Positions 17,790 through 27,698 are shown, counted from the stretch's first letter. The stretch is DNA of 64,000 bases from Rhodothermales bacterium (GCA_951812335.1 OX638293.1:1286731-1350730); one strand, 5' to 3'. The notes: generated from the sequence alone by a model not told the origin. Numbers and translations: made by a program.

Positions 17790-17939
17790 CCAGTGCGCCC
17801 CTCGCAGTCTCCCGAAGGGCGCGTCACGCCCGCACTGCTCCGAATCCGCAGTGTTTTTTGCATATTTCGACGATGGAGTCATAATGTCTGTATTTGTGAA
17901 CGTGACGCGCTGATCGAGGCGGTTTTGATCGGAGTATCC
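17790..17939 (+). repeat. 254-bp TIR repeat, copy d (right half)
   Basis: The right ~150 bases of the repeat, from CTCGCAGTCTCCCGAAGGGC to the terminus TTTTGATCGGAGTATCC. Confidence 0.75.
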
Positions 17940-18192
17940 TTTACATTCTTGTATATTTCGCCTTCCGGTCCCCCAATCGAGATACCGTGCAATACCTCGC
18001 AGATATTGTACATATTTTGCACACATTTTTAGTAAAAATTGTGCCAAAAAGGTGTAAAAAATATACAAAAAAGGTATAAAAAATACTCACTATCGTTCGA
18101 TTGCGCATGCCCGGACCGACGCATTCGCCGGACGATACGGTATCCAGTCGCGTATTGCGCCCTCCGTTTAGACCCCTTCATGCCCGGCTATC

Positions 18193-18327
18193 CCAGCCTC
18201 CGAAGGGCGCTTCACATCCGCGATGCCGGAAACCTCAGCGTTTCCTTAAATTCCGACGATGGAATCATGACATTCTTTACGCACGAACGTGAAGCGCTGA
18301 ACGAAGCGGCTTTGATCAGAGTACCCT
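18193..18327 (+). repeat. 254-bp TIR repeat, copy e, overlapping the parvulin gene start
   Basis: The right ~135 bases (AGCCTCCGAAGGGCGCTTCA to TTTGATCAGAGTACCC). The first ~20 codons of the downstream parvulin lipoprotein, including its ATG at 18267, lie inside this copy. Confidence 0.78.
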
Positions 18328-19697
18328 TATATATCTGCGTTTTCGCTGCGATCCTGCTGTCCGCCTGCGGCCGGACACCGGAAAGCGAGCCTGTCGCCGT
18401 CGTGGCGGGCAAAACGATCGGCGCCGAGGAATACCGGACGCGCTACGTGGATTTCCTGCTCGACAGCGGCTTGCCGGACGAGGCTGCCCGCCGCGCCGCC
18501 TACCTGGAACGACTGATCACCATGAAACTCATGGCCCGCGATGCGCTCGAAAGCGGCCTTGCGGAAGAGCCGGCCTACCTGTTCGCAGAGGAACGCATGC
18601 GCCAAAAGCTTCTCATAGACGCCTATGTGCACCGGGCCGTGTACGACACGATTACGGTTTCGGAGGAGGACCTCCAGGACATGTTCGTCCGGGTCAACAC
18701 GACCGTCACGGCCCGCCACCTGTACGCCCCCACCCGCGAGGCTGCCGATACGCTCTACGAACGGCTCCGGCGCGGCGCCTCGTTCGAGGAACTGGCGAAA
18801 GAAGCGTTCGCCGACACGGCCCTGGCCCGCAGCGGCGGACATCTCGGCTCCTTCGGTTTCGACGAGATGGATCCCGCCTTCGAGGACGTCGCGTTCGCCC
18901 TTGCGCCGGGCGCGGTAAGCCGGCCCGTCCGCACCGCCCAGGGCTATTCGATCGTGCAGGTGGAGGACCGCTTCACGAAGCCCATCCTGACCGAAACCGA
19001 ATTTGCGGCGCAAAAGAACAAGATGGAATCGTATGTCCTCGACCGGAAACGGCGCCGGGCCCGCACGGCGCTCTCCATGCGGCTCCGCGAGGAGGCGGCC
19101 CTGTCGTATCATGCCCCAGCGTTCGAACGCCTGCTGGCGCAGGTTACCGGGGAAGCTGCAATGCCGGAAGACGCCTCATCGACCGGGGCGGAAGGGGAGG
19201 ACCCCGCCTGGCTGGACGCCCCGCTTGCGACGTTCGGACCGCCCGAGGACCGCCGGACCTGGACCGTCTCCGAATTCCGGGACCAGGCCCGGTTTACCGA
19301 TCCTCGGCAGCGTGCGCGGGTCCGTACCGCCGAGGAGCTCCGGCGCTTCATCGACGGGCTGATCGTGCAGGAGGCCTTGCTCGAAGTCGCCCGCCTTGCC
19401 CGCGTCGATCGCGCGCCCGAGTTTACCCAGGCCCTGGACCGCGCCATGGAAGACTGGGCCTTCGAGCAGGCCTGGGACCGCCTCGCCCGCGACGTATCCG
19501 TGCCGGAAGATTCCATCCGCGCCTGGTACGAAGCGCATGACGAACCCTCCACGCCGCCGAGCATGATCCAGGCCCGTTTCCACGAAAGCATGATGGACGA
19601 GGCGCTTCGGGAACATGCCCGCGATCTTCGCGAACGATACAATGTCAGGACGTATCCCCAACTTGTATCCGAATTGCATATTTTAAGGCCACCTTGA
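18267..19697 (+). CDS. Parvulin-type peptidyl-prolyl isomerase lipoprotein (SurA/PrsA-like)
   Basis: 476 residues. After an unusually long charged n-region (MTFFTHEREALNEAALIRV) comes a lipoprotein signal (VFAAILLSACG). An N-terminal SurA-like helical region is followed by a PpiC/parvulin domain (about residues 135-240: VTARHLYAPTREAADTLYER, GGHLGSFGFDEMDPAFEDVA, VRTAQGYSIVQVED). A second helical region completes the chaperone. The product would act in the periplasm on outer-membrane or secreted protein folding, consistent with the many TonB and T9SS clients nearby. The start codon and n-region lie in repeat copy e, and the TGA stop lies at the edge of inverted copy f, so both ends of the reading frame seem to have been shaped by repeat insertion. 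Confidence 0.88.
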   Translation: MTFFTHEREALNEAALIRVPLYICVFAAILLSACGRTPESEPVAVVAGKTIGAEEYRTRYVDFLLDSGLPDEAARRAAYLERLITMKLMARDALESGLAEEPAYLFAEERMRQKLLIDAYVHRAVYDTITVSEEDLQDMFVRVNTTVTARHLYAPTREAADTLYERLRRGASFEELAKEAFADTALARSGGHLGSFGFDEMDPAFEDVAFALAPGAVSRPVRTAQGYSIVQVEDRFTKPILTETEFAAQKNKMESYVLDRKRRRARTALSMRLREEAALSYHAPAFERLLAQVTGEAAMPEDASSTGAEGEDPAWLDAPLATFGPPEDRRTWTVSEFRDQARFTDPRQRARVRTAEELRRFIDGLIVQEALLEVARLARVDRAPEFTQALDRAMEDWAFEQAWDRLARDVSVPEDSIRAWYEAHDEPSTPPSMIQARFHESMMDEALREHARDLRERYNVRTYPQLVSELHILRPP

Positions 19698-19774
19698 TCA
19701 AGTTCGCCTCGATCAGTGCTTCGCGTTCGTGCGTGAAGCGCACTTCGGGAGGTTGCGGACTTAATCAGGGTATC
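19694..19774 (-). repeat. 254-bp TIR repeat, copy f (inverted, internally deleted)
   Basis: Read on the minus strand it begins GATACCCTGATTAAGTCCGC and ends GGCGAACTTGATCA, keeping both termini with most of the centre deleted. It begins inside the last codons of the parvulin gene and supplies its TGA stop. Confidence 0.7.
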
Positions 19775-19882
19775 GCTTTAAGCGACGCTTGCTGATCCGG
19801 TTTTAATCCTCTTCCGCCCCCAAACGATGTTTCTTTCCGGCAACTCCGAACGCCGGTTTATTCTTCCGCTGCTTCTCCGCAG

Positions 19883-22714
19883 ATGATGTCCCGACGCCTG
19901 ATTCCGGTCCTGTTGTTCCTGTTCGCCGCCGGTTCCGCCAGCGCGCAGACCGGCAAGATGGCGGGGACGGTGACGGATAGCGCCACCGGCGAGCCCCTGC
20001 CCGGCGTCAATGTGGTCATAGAGGGCACTACGCAAGGCACCGCCACCGACGGCAACGGCAGGTACGTCATTATCGGCGTGCGCCCCGGCGTATACGATGT
20101 GGTGGCCTCGTTCATCGGTTTCTCCCGGCAGCGGCAGGAAGGCGTACAGGTGAACGTGGACCTGACCACGACGGTCGATTTCCGGATGGCGGAAGAGATT
20201 ATCGAGGGCGAAGAGATCGTCGTCACCGCCGAGGCCGTGGCCGTTCGCAAGGACCTTACCAGTTCCGAAGCCCGCGTCACCGCCGAAACCATCGACAAAC
20301 TGCCCGTGACCGAGCTTTCCCAGGTGCTCGACGTGCAGGCGGGCGTCACCACGCGGGACGGCATACATATCCGGGGCGGGCGCAGCAGCGAAGTGGTTTT
20401 CATGGTGGATGGCGTGCCGGTCAGCGATAGCTACGACGGCTCGTCCGTCATCCAGCTCGAAAACGACGGCATCGAGGAATTACAGGTTATTTCGGGCACG
20501 TTCAACGCCGAATACGGCAACGCCATGTCGGGCGTCGTGAATGTGGTTACGAAAGAAGGACGCAGCGACCGCTTTTCCGGATCGGCGCAGGTGTATGCCG
20601 GGGGATACGCGGTCGCCGGCGAAGGCGGCGACAATTTTTTGCGGGGCGTCCGCGTCGAGGAATACACCGAAGCGGGCATCCAGTACCGCGACGTCGATCC
20701 CTATTCCTATCTGCCGTTCCAGGCTAATCATTTCCGGAACGCCACGGTGTCTCTCGAAGGCCCCATATGGAAGGACCGCATCACGTTTTTCGCCCTGGGG
20801 CGCAACTTCAAAAACGACGGCTGGCTCTACGGCGCCCGCCTTTTCGGGATCGACGGTTCGGCAGGGGATTCCTCGCTGGTCCCCATGAACAATTTCGAAA
20901 AGACGAGCTGGCAGGGGAATCTCAAAATCCGCCTGAGCCGCAAGCTTATCCTCAACGTCATCGGGCTCGGTTCGTTTTCCAGCAGCCGCCCGTACAATCT
21001 GGTCCGCCGGTGGGCTCCCGACGGGCGGTATCGCAGTTTCGACGAGGGCTACGACGCCAAAATGAAGCTCACCCACCTCATAGGCCCCCGTACGTTCTAT
21101 ACGTTCAATGTGGGCATTTTCAACCGCGAGGCGAAAGGCTACCTCTATGAAGACCCGTTCGATTCCCGGTACAACGATTTCGACCTCGTTGCGCGGGATT
21201 CCGTCGAATACCTGCCGGGCCAGTACGTCGAAGTGCTCAGCGGCGGCCAGCGGTATGCGCGCGGGGGAACCAACCTGTCCCATTTCAACCGTACCTCCCG
21301 GTCGTACTTCGTCAAGGGCGATCTGTCCAGCCAGATCACCGATCATCACCTGATCAAGACCGGCTTCCAGGTGCGGATCGACGAGCTTGCGCTGACCGCG
21401 TTCAACCTGATTCCGGGGATCGACGAGACGGGGCAGCGGATCGAGCCGTTCCAGCCCGCCATTCCCGTGGAATCCAGCGTGGCCTACAGCACGTTCAGCG
21501 ACCTTTCCCCGCGCACGATAAGCACCTATGCCCAGGACAAGATGGAGTTCGACGACTTCATCGTGAATGCCGGCATCCGGTTGGATTATTTCGATGCGCG
21601 CGCCCGCGTACCCGCGGACCCCGAGGACCCCAATATCTTCAATCCCCTCAAGCTCGCGAACCGGTTCCGCGACACGAACGGGGACGGTGTGATCCAGCCG
21701 GAGGAGGAGCTTCCCGAAAACGCCCTGACGATGGCGGATCGGGAGGCGTACTGGTGGGAGGACAGCAGTCCCAAATTGCAGATTTCGCCCCGGTTAGGCG
21801 CCGCCTGGCCCATCACGGAACAGGGCGTGATCCACTTTTCCTACGGCATCTTCTTCCAGATTCCCACGCAGAACAGACTGTTCGAGAACTTCGGCTTCAA
21901 GATGCCGGCGCTTTCCGGGTCGTACGGGCCTTTCGGCAACCCGGACCTCGACGCGCAGAAAACGACCATGTACGAGATCGGCCTGCGGCAGGGATTCGGC
22001 GGTATCGTGGCCGACATTACCGGGTATTACCGGGATGTGCGAAGCTGGGTGTCCACCTCGCAGCCCATCATCGCCGCGCTGCCCGGCATCAGCTACGTCA
22101 TCTACACGAACCGCGATTATGCGAACACGCGCGGGCTGACCGTCCACCTGTCCCGCGCGTTCGCAAACTACTACGGATTCGACGCCAGCTACACGTATCA
22201 GGTGGTGGAAGGCTCCAACTCGAACCCTGCGGACGAGTTTTTCGCCCTTCTCAACAACAACCAGCCCACCCTGGCGCTTCTGCCTCTGAGCTGGGATCAG
22301 CGGCATAAACTGGCGGGCGCGTTTTACGCGGGCGCGGATACGTACGGCGGGTCGATCCGGGTCCGGTACGAATCGGGGTTCCCGTATACGCCCACCTTCG
22401 CTTCGGCGGCGCTGACCGGCAACGACGTGCAGCCCGAATTTCCTTCCAATTCGCGGCGCGCGTACACCACCTTCGAGGTGGACCTGAACCTGTACAAGGA
22501 ATTCGTGATGGGAAGCGTGCGCCCCCGCGTCTTTCTGGAAGTGTTCAATCTCCTCGACGCCCGCAATGTGGCCACCGTGTTTCCCGACACGGGCGAGCCG
22601 GACGTAACGCTGGATCAGTTGCACACCGGACAGTTCGATCCGGGATGGTTCGTGCGCCCCGAACACTACCGCGAGCCGAGGAGAGTGCAGCTTGGCGTCG
22701 AGGTGCGGTTCTGA
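19883..22714 (+). CDS. TonB-dependent receptor with carboxypeptidase-regulatory-like domain
   Basis: 943 residues with a signal peptide ending SASAQ. Residues ~25-105 form the CarboxypepD_reg-like beta sandwich (GTVTDSATGEPLPGVNVVIE, then GRYVIIGVRPGVYDV). Residues ~130-240 form the plug (LDVQAGVTTRDGIHIRGGR, VVFMVDGVPVSD, FNAEYGNAMSGVVNVVTKEG). The rest is a ~22-strand outer-membrane barrel ending in the aromatic VQLGVEVRF. It is the first gene of a triad with a large secreted protein (22 bases downstream) and a PorV-like protein, an arrangement repeated at 57-64 kb. The transported ligand is unknown. The start MM at 19883/19886 is ambiguous by one codon. Confidence 0.92.
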   Translation: MMSRRLIPVLLFLFAAGSASAQTGKMAGTVTDSATGEPLPGVNVVIEGTTQGTATDGNGRYVIIGVRPGVYDVVASFIGFSRQRQEGVQVNVDLTTTVDFRMAEEIIEGEEIVVTAEAVAVRKDLTSSEARVTAETIDKLPVTELSQVLDVQAGVTTRDGIHIRGGRSSEVVFMVDGVPVSDSYDGSSVIQLENDGIEELQVISGTFNAEYGNAMSGVVNVVTKEGRSDRFSGSAQVYAGGYAVAGEGGDNFLRGVRVEEYTEAGIQYRDVDPYSYLPFQANHFRNATVSLEGPIWKDRITFFALGRNFKNDGWLYGARLFGIDGSAGDSSLVPMNNFEKTSWQGNLKIRLSRKLILNVIGLGSFSSSRPYNLVRRWAPDGRYRSFDEGYDAKMKLTHLIGPRTFYTFNVGIFNREAKGYLYEDPFDSRYNDFDLVARDSVEYLPGQYVEVLSGGQRYARGGTNLSHFNRTSRSYFVKGDLSSQITDHHLIKTGFQVRIDELALTAFNLIPGIDETGQRIEPFQPAIPVESSVAYSTFSDLSPRTISTYAQDKMEFDDFIVNAGIRLDYFDARARVPADPEDPNIFNPLKLANRFRDTNGDGVIQPEEELPENALTMADREAYWWEDSSPKLQISPRLGAAWPITEQGVIHFSYGIFFQIPTQNRLFENFGFKMPALSGSYGPFGNPDLDAQKTTMYEIGLRQGFGGIVADITGYYRDVRSWVSTSQPIIAALPGISYVIYTNRDYANTRGLTVHLSRAFANYYGFDASYTYQVVEGSNSNPADEFFALLNNNQPTLALLPLSWDQRHKLAGAFYAGADTYGGSIRVRYESGFPYTPTFASAALTGNDVQPEFPSNSRRAYTTFEVDLNLYKEFVMGSVRPRVFLEVFNLLDARNVATVFPDTGEPDVTLDQLHTGQFDPGWFVRPEHYREPRRVQLGVEVRF

Positions 22715-22736
22715 TGCGGCGAGGCCTGCAATCCCC

Positions 22737-25700
22737 ATGAAATATCTCCGCTTCATACGACAGGCTGTTCCGGCGCGTCCCCTTTCGGGACGGGCGCTTC
22801 TGCGCATGCTTGGCGCGCTCGCCGTCCTGGGTCTTGCGCCGCTGCCTGAAGCATTTGTCGGCACGGCCCGCGCGCAGGGCGTCATCGACCGGAATCACGT
22901 GCCGAGCACGGAGCGCGTCGATCCGTTCGAGCGCCGCCGCGACAACATCGACGCCAACAACGTCCGGACCACCATTACCAACTGGGCGCAATCGGGTCAG
23001 TCCGGAAGCCCGGGCGATTTCTGGTACGAGTGGCCCAAGAACACGGGCCGGCGCTATGTGGCGCTTACCCAGTTGTGGGTGGGGGCCGAGGTGGAGGACG
23101 AAAACAACGATACGTTGTGGGTCGTGGATGTGGCCGATTTTCGCAGCAACCCTGTCAACGACAACATTTCGTGGACCTTCGAGCCGATCAAGGGCTACGT
23201 GAATCCGGCGGGGGGAGAGTACGGCATCGCCCAGTCGGACGAGCCGACCTCCTGGCCGGCCGCCTGGCCGGACAAACTTACCGACGTACAGGACCCGGGG
23301 TGGAGCAATTCGTGGAACGGCTTTTTCGGCAAGGATGTGTTCAACGCCGACCAGGAATTTTTCTACAAGATCGGCGACGACCAGTACGACCGGTATCCCA
23401 CGTATTTTCCCGACTCGACCGACTTCAGCCGCCGGGGCATGGGTCTGCTTGCCGAGGTGCGGGTGCTGGCGTGGAGCCAGATTCTCATCCAGGACGTGGT
23501 CTTTTTCATCCACGGGGCGAAGAACGACGGTACGCGAGACCTCCGCAAGGCGGGCATGTCCATGTGGCTGGCGGACTGCGTAGGCGGCGACTGCGGCGAC
23601 GACATTCCCTATTTCGATCTTCTGGAGGACGTGGCCTTCATGACGGACCTGGACGGAGTGGGCAACGAATTTTTCGGAGCGGATCCGGTGGGGGTAGCCA
23701 CCTTCGCCTTTCTTGAATCTCCCGGCAACGCGGAGGACCGCATCGACAACGACGGCGACGGCTCCACGTCCGACCTCTGCGATCCTCTGATCGGCGAATG
23801 CAACAGCCCGGTGATTCCCGGCTCCTTTCTGCAGGGCGAGAATCCCACCAATGCGCTGGACGACAACGGCAACGGGCTGATCGACGAGAACCAGACGCAC
23901 ATCCCGTTCGTCACGGCCAGCGGCATACCGCAGACGGGGGTAGGCTATGCGGATTATATCGACAACGACGGGGACGGGGAAGCGGGCAGCCCGGTCGTCA
24001 CCGAAGAGATGGCGGCGCTCGCCTCGACCGATCACTGGCGCAGGTGGCCGCCCGCGCTTGCCACGGACCGGGACGTGACGGTGCATCTTGTGGGCGTGGA
24101 AGAGGACGATGTGGGCCGTGCGTTCAAGGACGGGATCGACAACAACGATACGTATCTCGAAGAGGGCAACTATCTCGCCGAACCCGAATCGCCCACGGTT
24201 ACTCAGGAGATGGTGGATGCCGCCGCATCCGATAGCTACCGGCGGTACCGCGTGCCCGGCACGGATATCGTGTTGTACGACGTGGGTCCGGAAGATATCG
24301 GCAAGGCCTATGCGGACGGCCTCGACAACGACGGCGACGGCGCCACGGACGAGGGCATCGACGAGGAAATCGACGAAATGACCGACGAGAGCCGCGCCGA
24401 CGGGATAGACAACGACAAGGACTGGAACCGTTTTCTCAACGACACCGGGCTGGACGGCGTGCCGTTCAACGGCGATCCCGGGGACAACGACGCGATGCCC
24501 ACTTCGGGCGCCGGCACGGGCTTCCCCGGAGAGCGCAACATCGACGTGACGGACATTTCCGAGTCGGACCAGATCGGCATCACGAACGTGCGCATTTTCG
24601 GGGCCGGGACCCTCGGCATCGGCAGTTCTTCCGATCGTTTCCTGTTCCGCCGCTTCATGCTTCCGGGGAATTTCGATACGGAACTCCCCGATCCCGGCGA
24701 CACCGACATCACCGTGTCCAGCGGCATCTTCCCGCTCAAGGCCGGCCAGACCGAGCGCATCTCGCTGGCGGTCGTGATGGGGAACACGCAGGAGGAGGCG
24801 CTCCAGTCCAGAGACTATGCGCTGCAGGCATACCATGAGGATTACCAGTTTGCCCAGGCGCCCATTACGCCCAAGCTGCGCGCCGTACCCGGCGACGGCA
24901 AGGTGACCCTCTACTGGGATTCGATCTCGGAGCAGTCGTACGATCAGTTTTTTGCGGGCCTTGGGCGTGATCCGAACGACTTCGAGGGCTACCGCATCTA
25001 TCGTTCGACGGATCCCGCCTTCCTCGATCCGCAGATCATTACCGACGGGTTCGGCAACCGGCTTCTGCGCAAGCCGATCGCGCAGTTCGATCTCATCAAC
25101 GGGTTCGAGGGGTTCCACCCCGTGGATATCAACGGCATCCAGTTCTACCTCGGAGACAACAAAGTGAGTCCGGGGGAGGGGAGCAACGGGCTGGCGCACC
25201 TTTTCGTGGACGAGGACGTTACGAACGGCGTCACCTACTTCTACGCCGTCTCCGCCTACGACTTCGGTTCCACGCAGGATAATATCCCGCCCACCGAAAC
25301 CCCCATCCGCATCCAGCGCCTCGCGGACGGTTCCATCAGGACGGGCCCCAATGTGGTGGAAGTCACGCCCTCCGCGCCGGTGGCCGGCTATGTGGACCCC
25401 ACGCTTGGCGAAGTGGAGCGCGTGGCGGGCACGACCAGCAGCCGCATTCTCTACGAGATCGTCGATCCGATCTCCATTGCCGACGGGCGCCGGTTCCGCG
25501 TCGTGTTCGAGGACACGCTCGTCTCCGGTGGACGCTTCAGTCCCGACACCCTGACGACCAAAAACTTCTCGCTCGTGGACATTACGGAAAACGACACGCT
25601 GCTCCGGCGCTCCACGACGTTCCGCGCAGGCCGGGAATTTCCCCTGCTGTCCGACGACGGCGATCCCATCGGGTTTTCTCTGGCGTTCTTCCCCGAGCCG

Positions 25701-26603
25701 TTCATCCTCTTGAACAAGGTGGAAACGGCCTGGAACAGCGAAGAAATCTACCCCATATCTCTGGACCCGCATTCGTCGGCCGGGTTCGTGCGCGGGTTGC
25801 GCAATCCGTTCGATTACCGGGTGAATGTCGTGGGTCCGGGGCAAGGACAGTCTATCGAAATGCAGGTGACCCGGCGGCTTACGTTGCCCGCCCGTCCCAC
25901 TAACGTGGAAGTATACCGCCTGCTTCCGGACGGTACCGAGGTGCCTGTAGAATATGCCTTCTGGGATATTACAGGGGATGATTTCGTTTCGTCCGTTTCG
26001 ACGGAGCCGGCTTCCTGGACCGCCGATCCGAGCATTGGCGAGAGCGACTTTATCATCCTCCGTGAGACCAAGGTGGGCGATGACGACGGCGAGCCCGTGA
26101 TTACCTGGCGTATCGGCCTCAATTTCGTGTTCAGGGACAACCGCGACCCGCAGGAAGGCGACGTAGTGACGATTGTTACGCGGAAGCCGTTTCTTGCCAC
26201 CGACGCGTTCGAATTCACCGCCACCGGGCCCAAGGTAGACCTCGACGCCGCCCGCGAGATGCTGGACGCGATCCGTGTCGTGCCGAATCCCTATGTGGCG
26301 ACCAACCGGTTCGAGGGGCTCAATCCGTTCAGTACGGGCCGCGGTCCCCGCGTCATCAAGTTTATTCACCTGCCTCCGCAAGCGACCGTCCGTATCTATA
26401 CGGTGAGCGGACGCCTCGTGCGAACCCTGCAGCTTTCCGAAGGGAGCAACGAGGGGCTCACTCCCACGGCCTTGCTCGACGGCACGCTGGACTGGGATCT
26501 GGAAAGCGAGGAGGGGCTGTCCGCTTCCTACGGGGTGTATTTGTACCATGTGGAAGCGCCCGGCGTCGGCGAGCGGACCGGCACATTCGCGATCATCAAG
26601 TGA
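22737..26603 (+). CDS. Large secreted protein with DNDGDG calcium-type repeats and T9SS-like C-terminus
   Basis: 1288 residues from the ATG at 22737, with a signal peptide ending GTARAQG. The first ~300 residues are an uncharacterised domain (NWAQSGQSGSPGDFWYEW and following). Residues ~330-600 contain many Asp/Asn-Gly repeats (RIDNDGDGSTSD, LDDNGNGLIDENQ, IDNDGDGEAGS, LDNDGDGATDEG), typical of thrombospondin-3/dockerin-like calcium sites. Fibronectin-III-like segments follow (KVTLYWDSISEQSYD). The last ~85 residues (VVPNPYVATNRFEG, then VRIYTVSGRLVRTL) resemble a T9SS type A sorting domain. It is cotranscribed with the TonB receptor before it and the PorV-like gene one base after it. An outer-surface role coupled to the receptor is likely; no enzyme motif was seen. 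Confidence 0.85.
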   Translation: MKYLRFIRQAVPARPLSGRALLRMLGALAVLGLAPLPEAFVGTARAQGVIDRNHVPSTERVDPFERRRDNIDANNVRTTITNWAQSGQSGSPGDFWYEWPKNTGRRYVALTQLWVGAEVEDENNDTLWVVDVADFRSNPVNDNISWTFEPIKGYVNPAGGEYGIAQSDEPTSWPAAWPDKLTDVQDPGWSNSWNGFFGKDVFNADQEFFYKIGDDQYDRYPTYFPDSTDFSRRGMGLLAEVRVLAWSQILIQDVVFFIHGAKNDGTRDLRKAGMSMWLADCVGGDCGDDIPYFDLLEDVAFMTDLDGVGNEFFGADPVGVATFAFLESPGNAEDRIDNDGDGSTSDLCDPLIGECNSPVIPGSFLQGENPTNALDDNGNGLIDENQTHIPFVTASGIPQTGVGYADYIDNDGDGEAGSPVVTEEMAALASTDHWRRWPPALATDRDVTVHLVGVEEDDVGRAFKDGIDNNDTYLEEGNYLAEPESPTVTQEMVDAAASDSYRRYRVPGTDIVLYDVGPEDIGKAYADGLDNDGDGATDEGIDEEIDEMTDESRADGIDNDKDWNRFLNDTGLDGVPFNGDPGDNDAMPTSGAGTGFPGERNIDVTDISESDQIGITNVRIFGAGTLGIGSSSDRFLFRRFMLPGNFDTELPDPGDTDITVSSGIFPLKAGQTERISLAVVMGNTQEEALQSRDYALQAYHEDYQFAQAPITPKLRAVPGDGKVTLYWDSISEQSYDQFFAGLGRDPNDFEGYRIYRSTDPAFLDPQIITDGFGNRLLRKPIAQFDLINGFEGFHPVDINGIQFYLGDNKVSPGEGSNGLAHLFVDEDVTNGVTYFYAVSAYDFGSTQDNIPPTETPIRIQRLADGSIRTGPNVVEVTPSAPVAGYVDPTLGEVERVAGTTSSRILYEIVDPISIADGRRFRVVFEDTLVSGGRFSPDTLTTKNFSLVDITENDTLLRRSTTFRAGREFPLLSDDGDPIGFSLAFFPEPFILLNKVETAWNSEEIYPISLDPHSSAGFVRGLRNPFDYRVNVVGPGQGQSIEMQVTRRLTLPARPTNVEVYRLLPDGTEVPVEYAFWDITGDDFVSSVSTEPASWTADPSIGESDFIILRETKVGDDDGEPVITWRIGLNFVFRDNRDPQEGDVVTIVTRKPFLATDAFEFTATGPKVDLDAAREMLDAIRVVPNPYVATNRFEGLNPFSTGRGPRVIKFIHLPPQATVRIYTVSGRLVRTLQLSEGSNEGLTPTALLDGTLDWDLESEEGLSASYGVYLYHVEAPGVGERTGTFAIIK

Positions 26604-26604
26604 T

Positions 26605-27654
26605 ATGAAGGGGAAAAAGAACATAGCGCTCCTGTTGCTCGCGGCGTGCCTTCTGCCGGTATCTTCCGCGTTCGCGCAGCAGGGCTTCGACAGCCAGACC
26701 CGCACCGTGAACAAGCGGGGCACCACGGCAGCCGACTTTCTCGGGATTCCCGTGGGCGCCCGCGCCACGGCCCTTGGCGGGGCCATCACGGCTGCCGTCT
26801 CCGACCCCATAGCGATCTACTGGAATCCCGCCGGGATCGCCGGGATCGAGGACGTGAGTTTCACGGGCGAATACGCCAACTGGCTCGCCGCCATCGACTT
26901 CAATTTCCTTGCGGTTGTGATCCCCAGCCGGTTCGGAGTGGTGGGCGTGGGCATCACCTCCATGCGCACGCCGGACATGGAAGTGACGACCGTGGCTATG
27001 CAGGACGGCACCGGCGAAACGTTCGACGCTTCCTCCTACGCCGTTGCGCTCACGTACGCCCGCGCGCTCACGGACCGCTTCTCCATCGGAGGCTCCGTCA
27101 AGTTGGTTCAGGAGCGCATCTGGAATTCGTCTTCCGGCGGTCTGGCCTTCGATGTCGGCACGCAGTTCGAGACGCCCTTGCGGGGGGTCCGTCTGGGGGC
27201 TTCCATCAGCAACTTCGGCACGAAACTGCAAATAGGAGGGGACGACCTGCTTGCCCGCGTGGATGTGGACCCCAACAACCGGGGCAACAACGAGAGCAAC
27301 CGCGCGCTGCTCAAGACCGACCGCTTCGATCTGCCGCTCATCATGCGCATCGGGTTGGCCGGGGAGGTGTTCCAGCGCGACGGCAACCGCCTCACGCTAT
27401 CCATCGACGCGCTCAACCCCAACAACAGCGAGCAGTACCTGAATGCGGGCGCGGAGATCGGGTTGCTCGGAGACCTGATCATGTTCCGGGGCGGGTACAG
27501 CGAATTGCTGCTGGAAAACAGCGTGCGTTCCTTTACGGTCGGCGGCGGACTGCGGTACGAGTTCGCCCCCATTCATTTCGGCGTGGATTACGCCTTCGAG
27601 CAGCACGAGTACTTCAACGCCGTCAACCGGTTCACGGTGACGATGCGGTTTTAG
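26605..27654 (+). CDS. PorV/PorQ-type outer-membrane beta-barrel protein
   Basis: 349 residues with a signal peptide (LLLLAACLLPVSSAFAQQ). The N-terminal motif RGTTAADFLGIPVGARATALGGA followed by YWNPAGIAGI is the hallmark of the PorV/UPF0164 family in the FadL-like barrel group, and the protein ends in the barrel-type aromatic FTVTMRF. PorV proteins shuttle T9SS cargo to the attachment complex. The start at 26605 lies one base after the stop of the large secreted protein, which implies coupling with that likely T9SS substrate. Confidence 0.87.
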   Translation: MKGKKNIALLLLAACLLPVSSAFAQQGFDSQTRTVNKRGTTAADFLGIPVGARATALGGAITAAVSDPIAIYWNPAGIAGIEDVSFTGEYANWLAAIDFNFLAVVIPSRFGVVGVGITSMRTPDMEVTTVAMQDGTGETFDASSYAVALTYARALTDRFSIGGSVKLVQERIWNSSSGGLAFDVGTQFETPLRGVRLGASISNFGTKLQIGGDDLLARVDVDPNNRGNNESNRALLKTDRFDLPLIMRIGLAGEVFQRDGNRLTLSIDALNPNNSEQYLNAGAEIGLLGDLIMFRGGYSELLLENSVRSFTVGGGLRYEFAPIHFGVDYAFEQHEYFNAVNRFTVTMRF

Positions 27655-27698
27655 GGGGAGGGGCGGTTCCTTTTCCCGGAATCTCCTGTTAAGACACG

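Larger units (their letters stand above)
17199..18266. other. Gene-free region built mostly of dispersed repeat copies
   Basis: About 1 kb without a credible gene. It holds five full or partial copies of a 254-bp repeat (listed separately) and an A-rich stretch near 18044-18086. In the latter, a ~21-base unit (AAAAAGGTGTAAAAAATATA) is repeated once with small changes. The stretch is much richer in A+T than its surroundings. Confidence 0.7.

Noticed and set aside
17256-17939. CRISPR array
   Set aside because: Repeats are ~250 bases with internal truncations and terminal inverted repeats; no regular short repeats with unique spacers and no cas genes.
22545-26810. 1421-codon minus-strand open frame
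   Set aside because: Opposite the DNDGDG secreted protein; composition is His/Arg-rich and lacks domains. The plus-strand genes have signal peptides, domain motifs and operon spacing.
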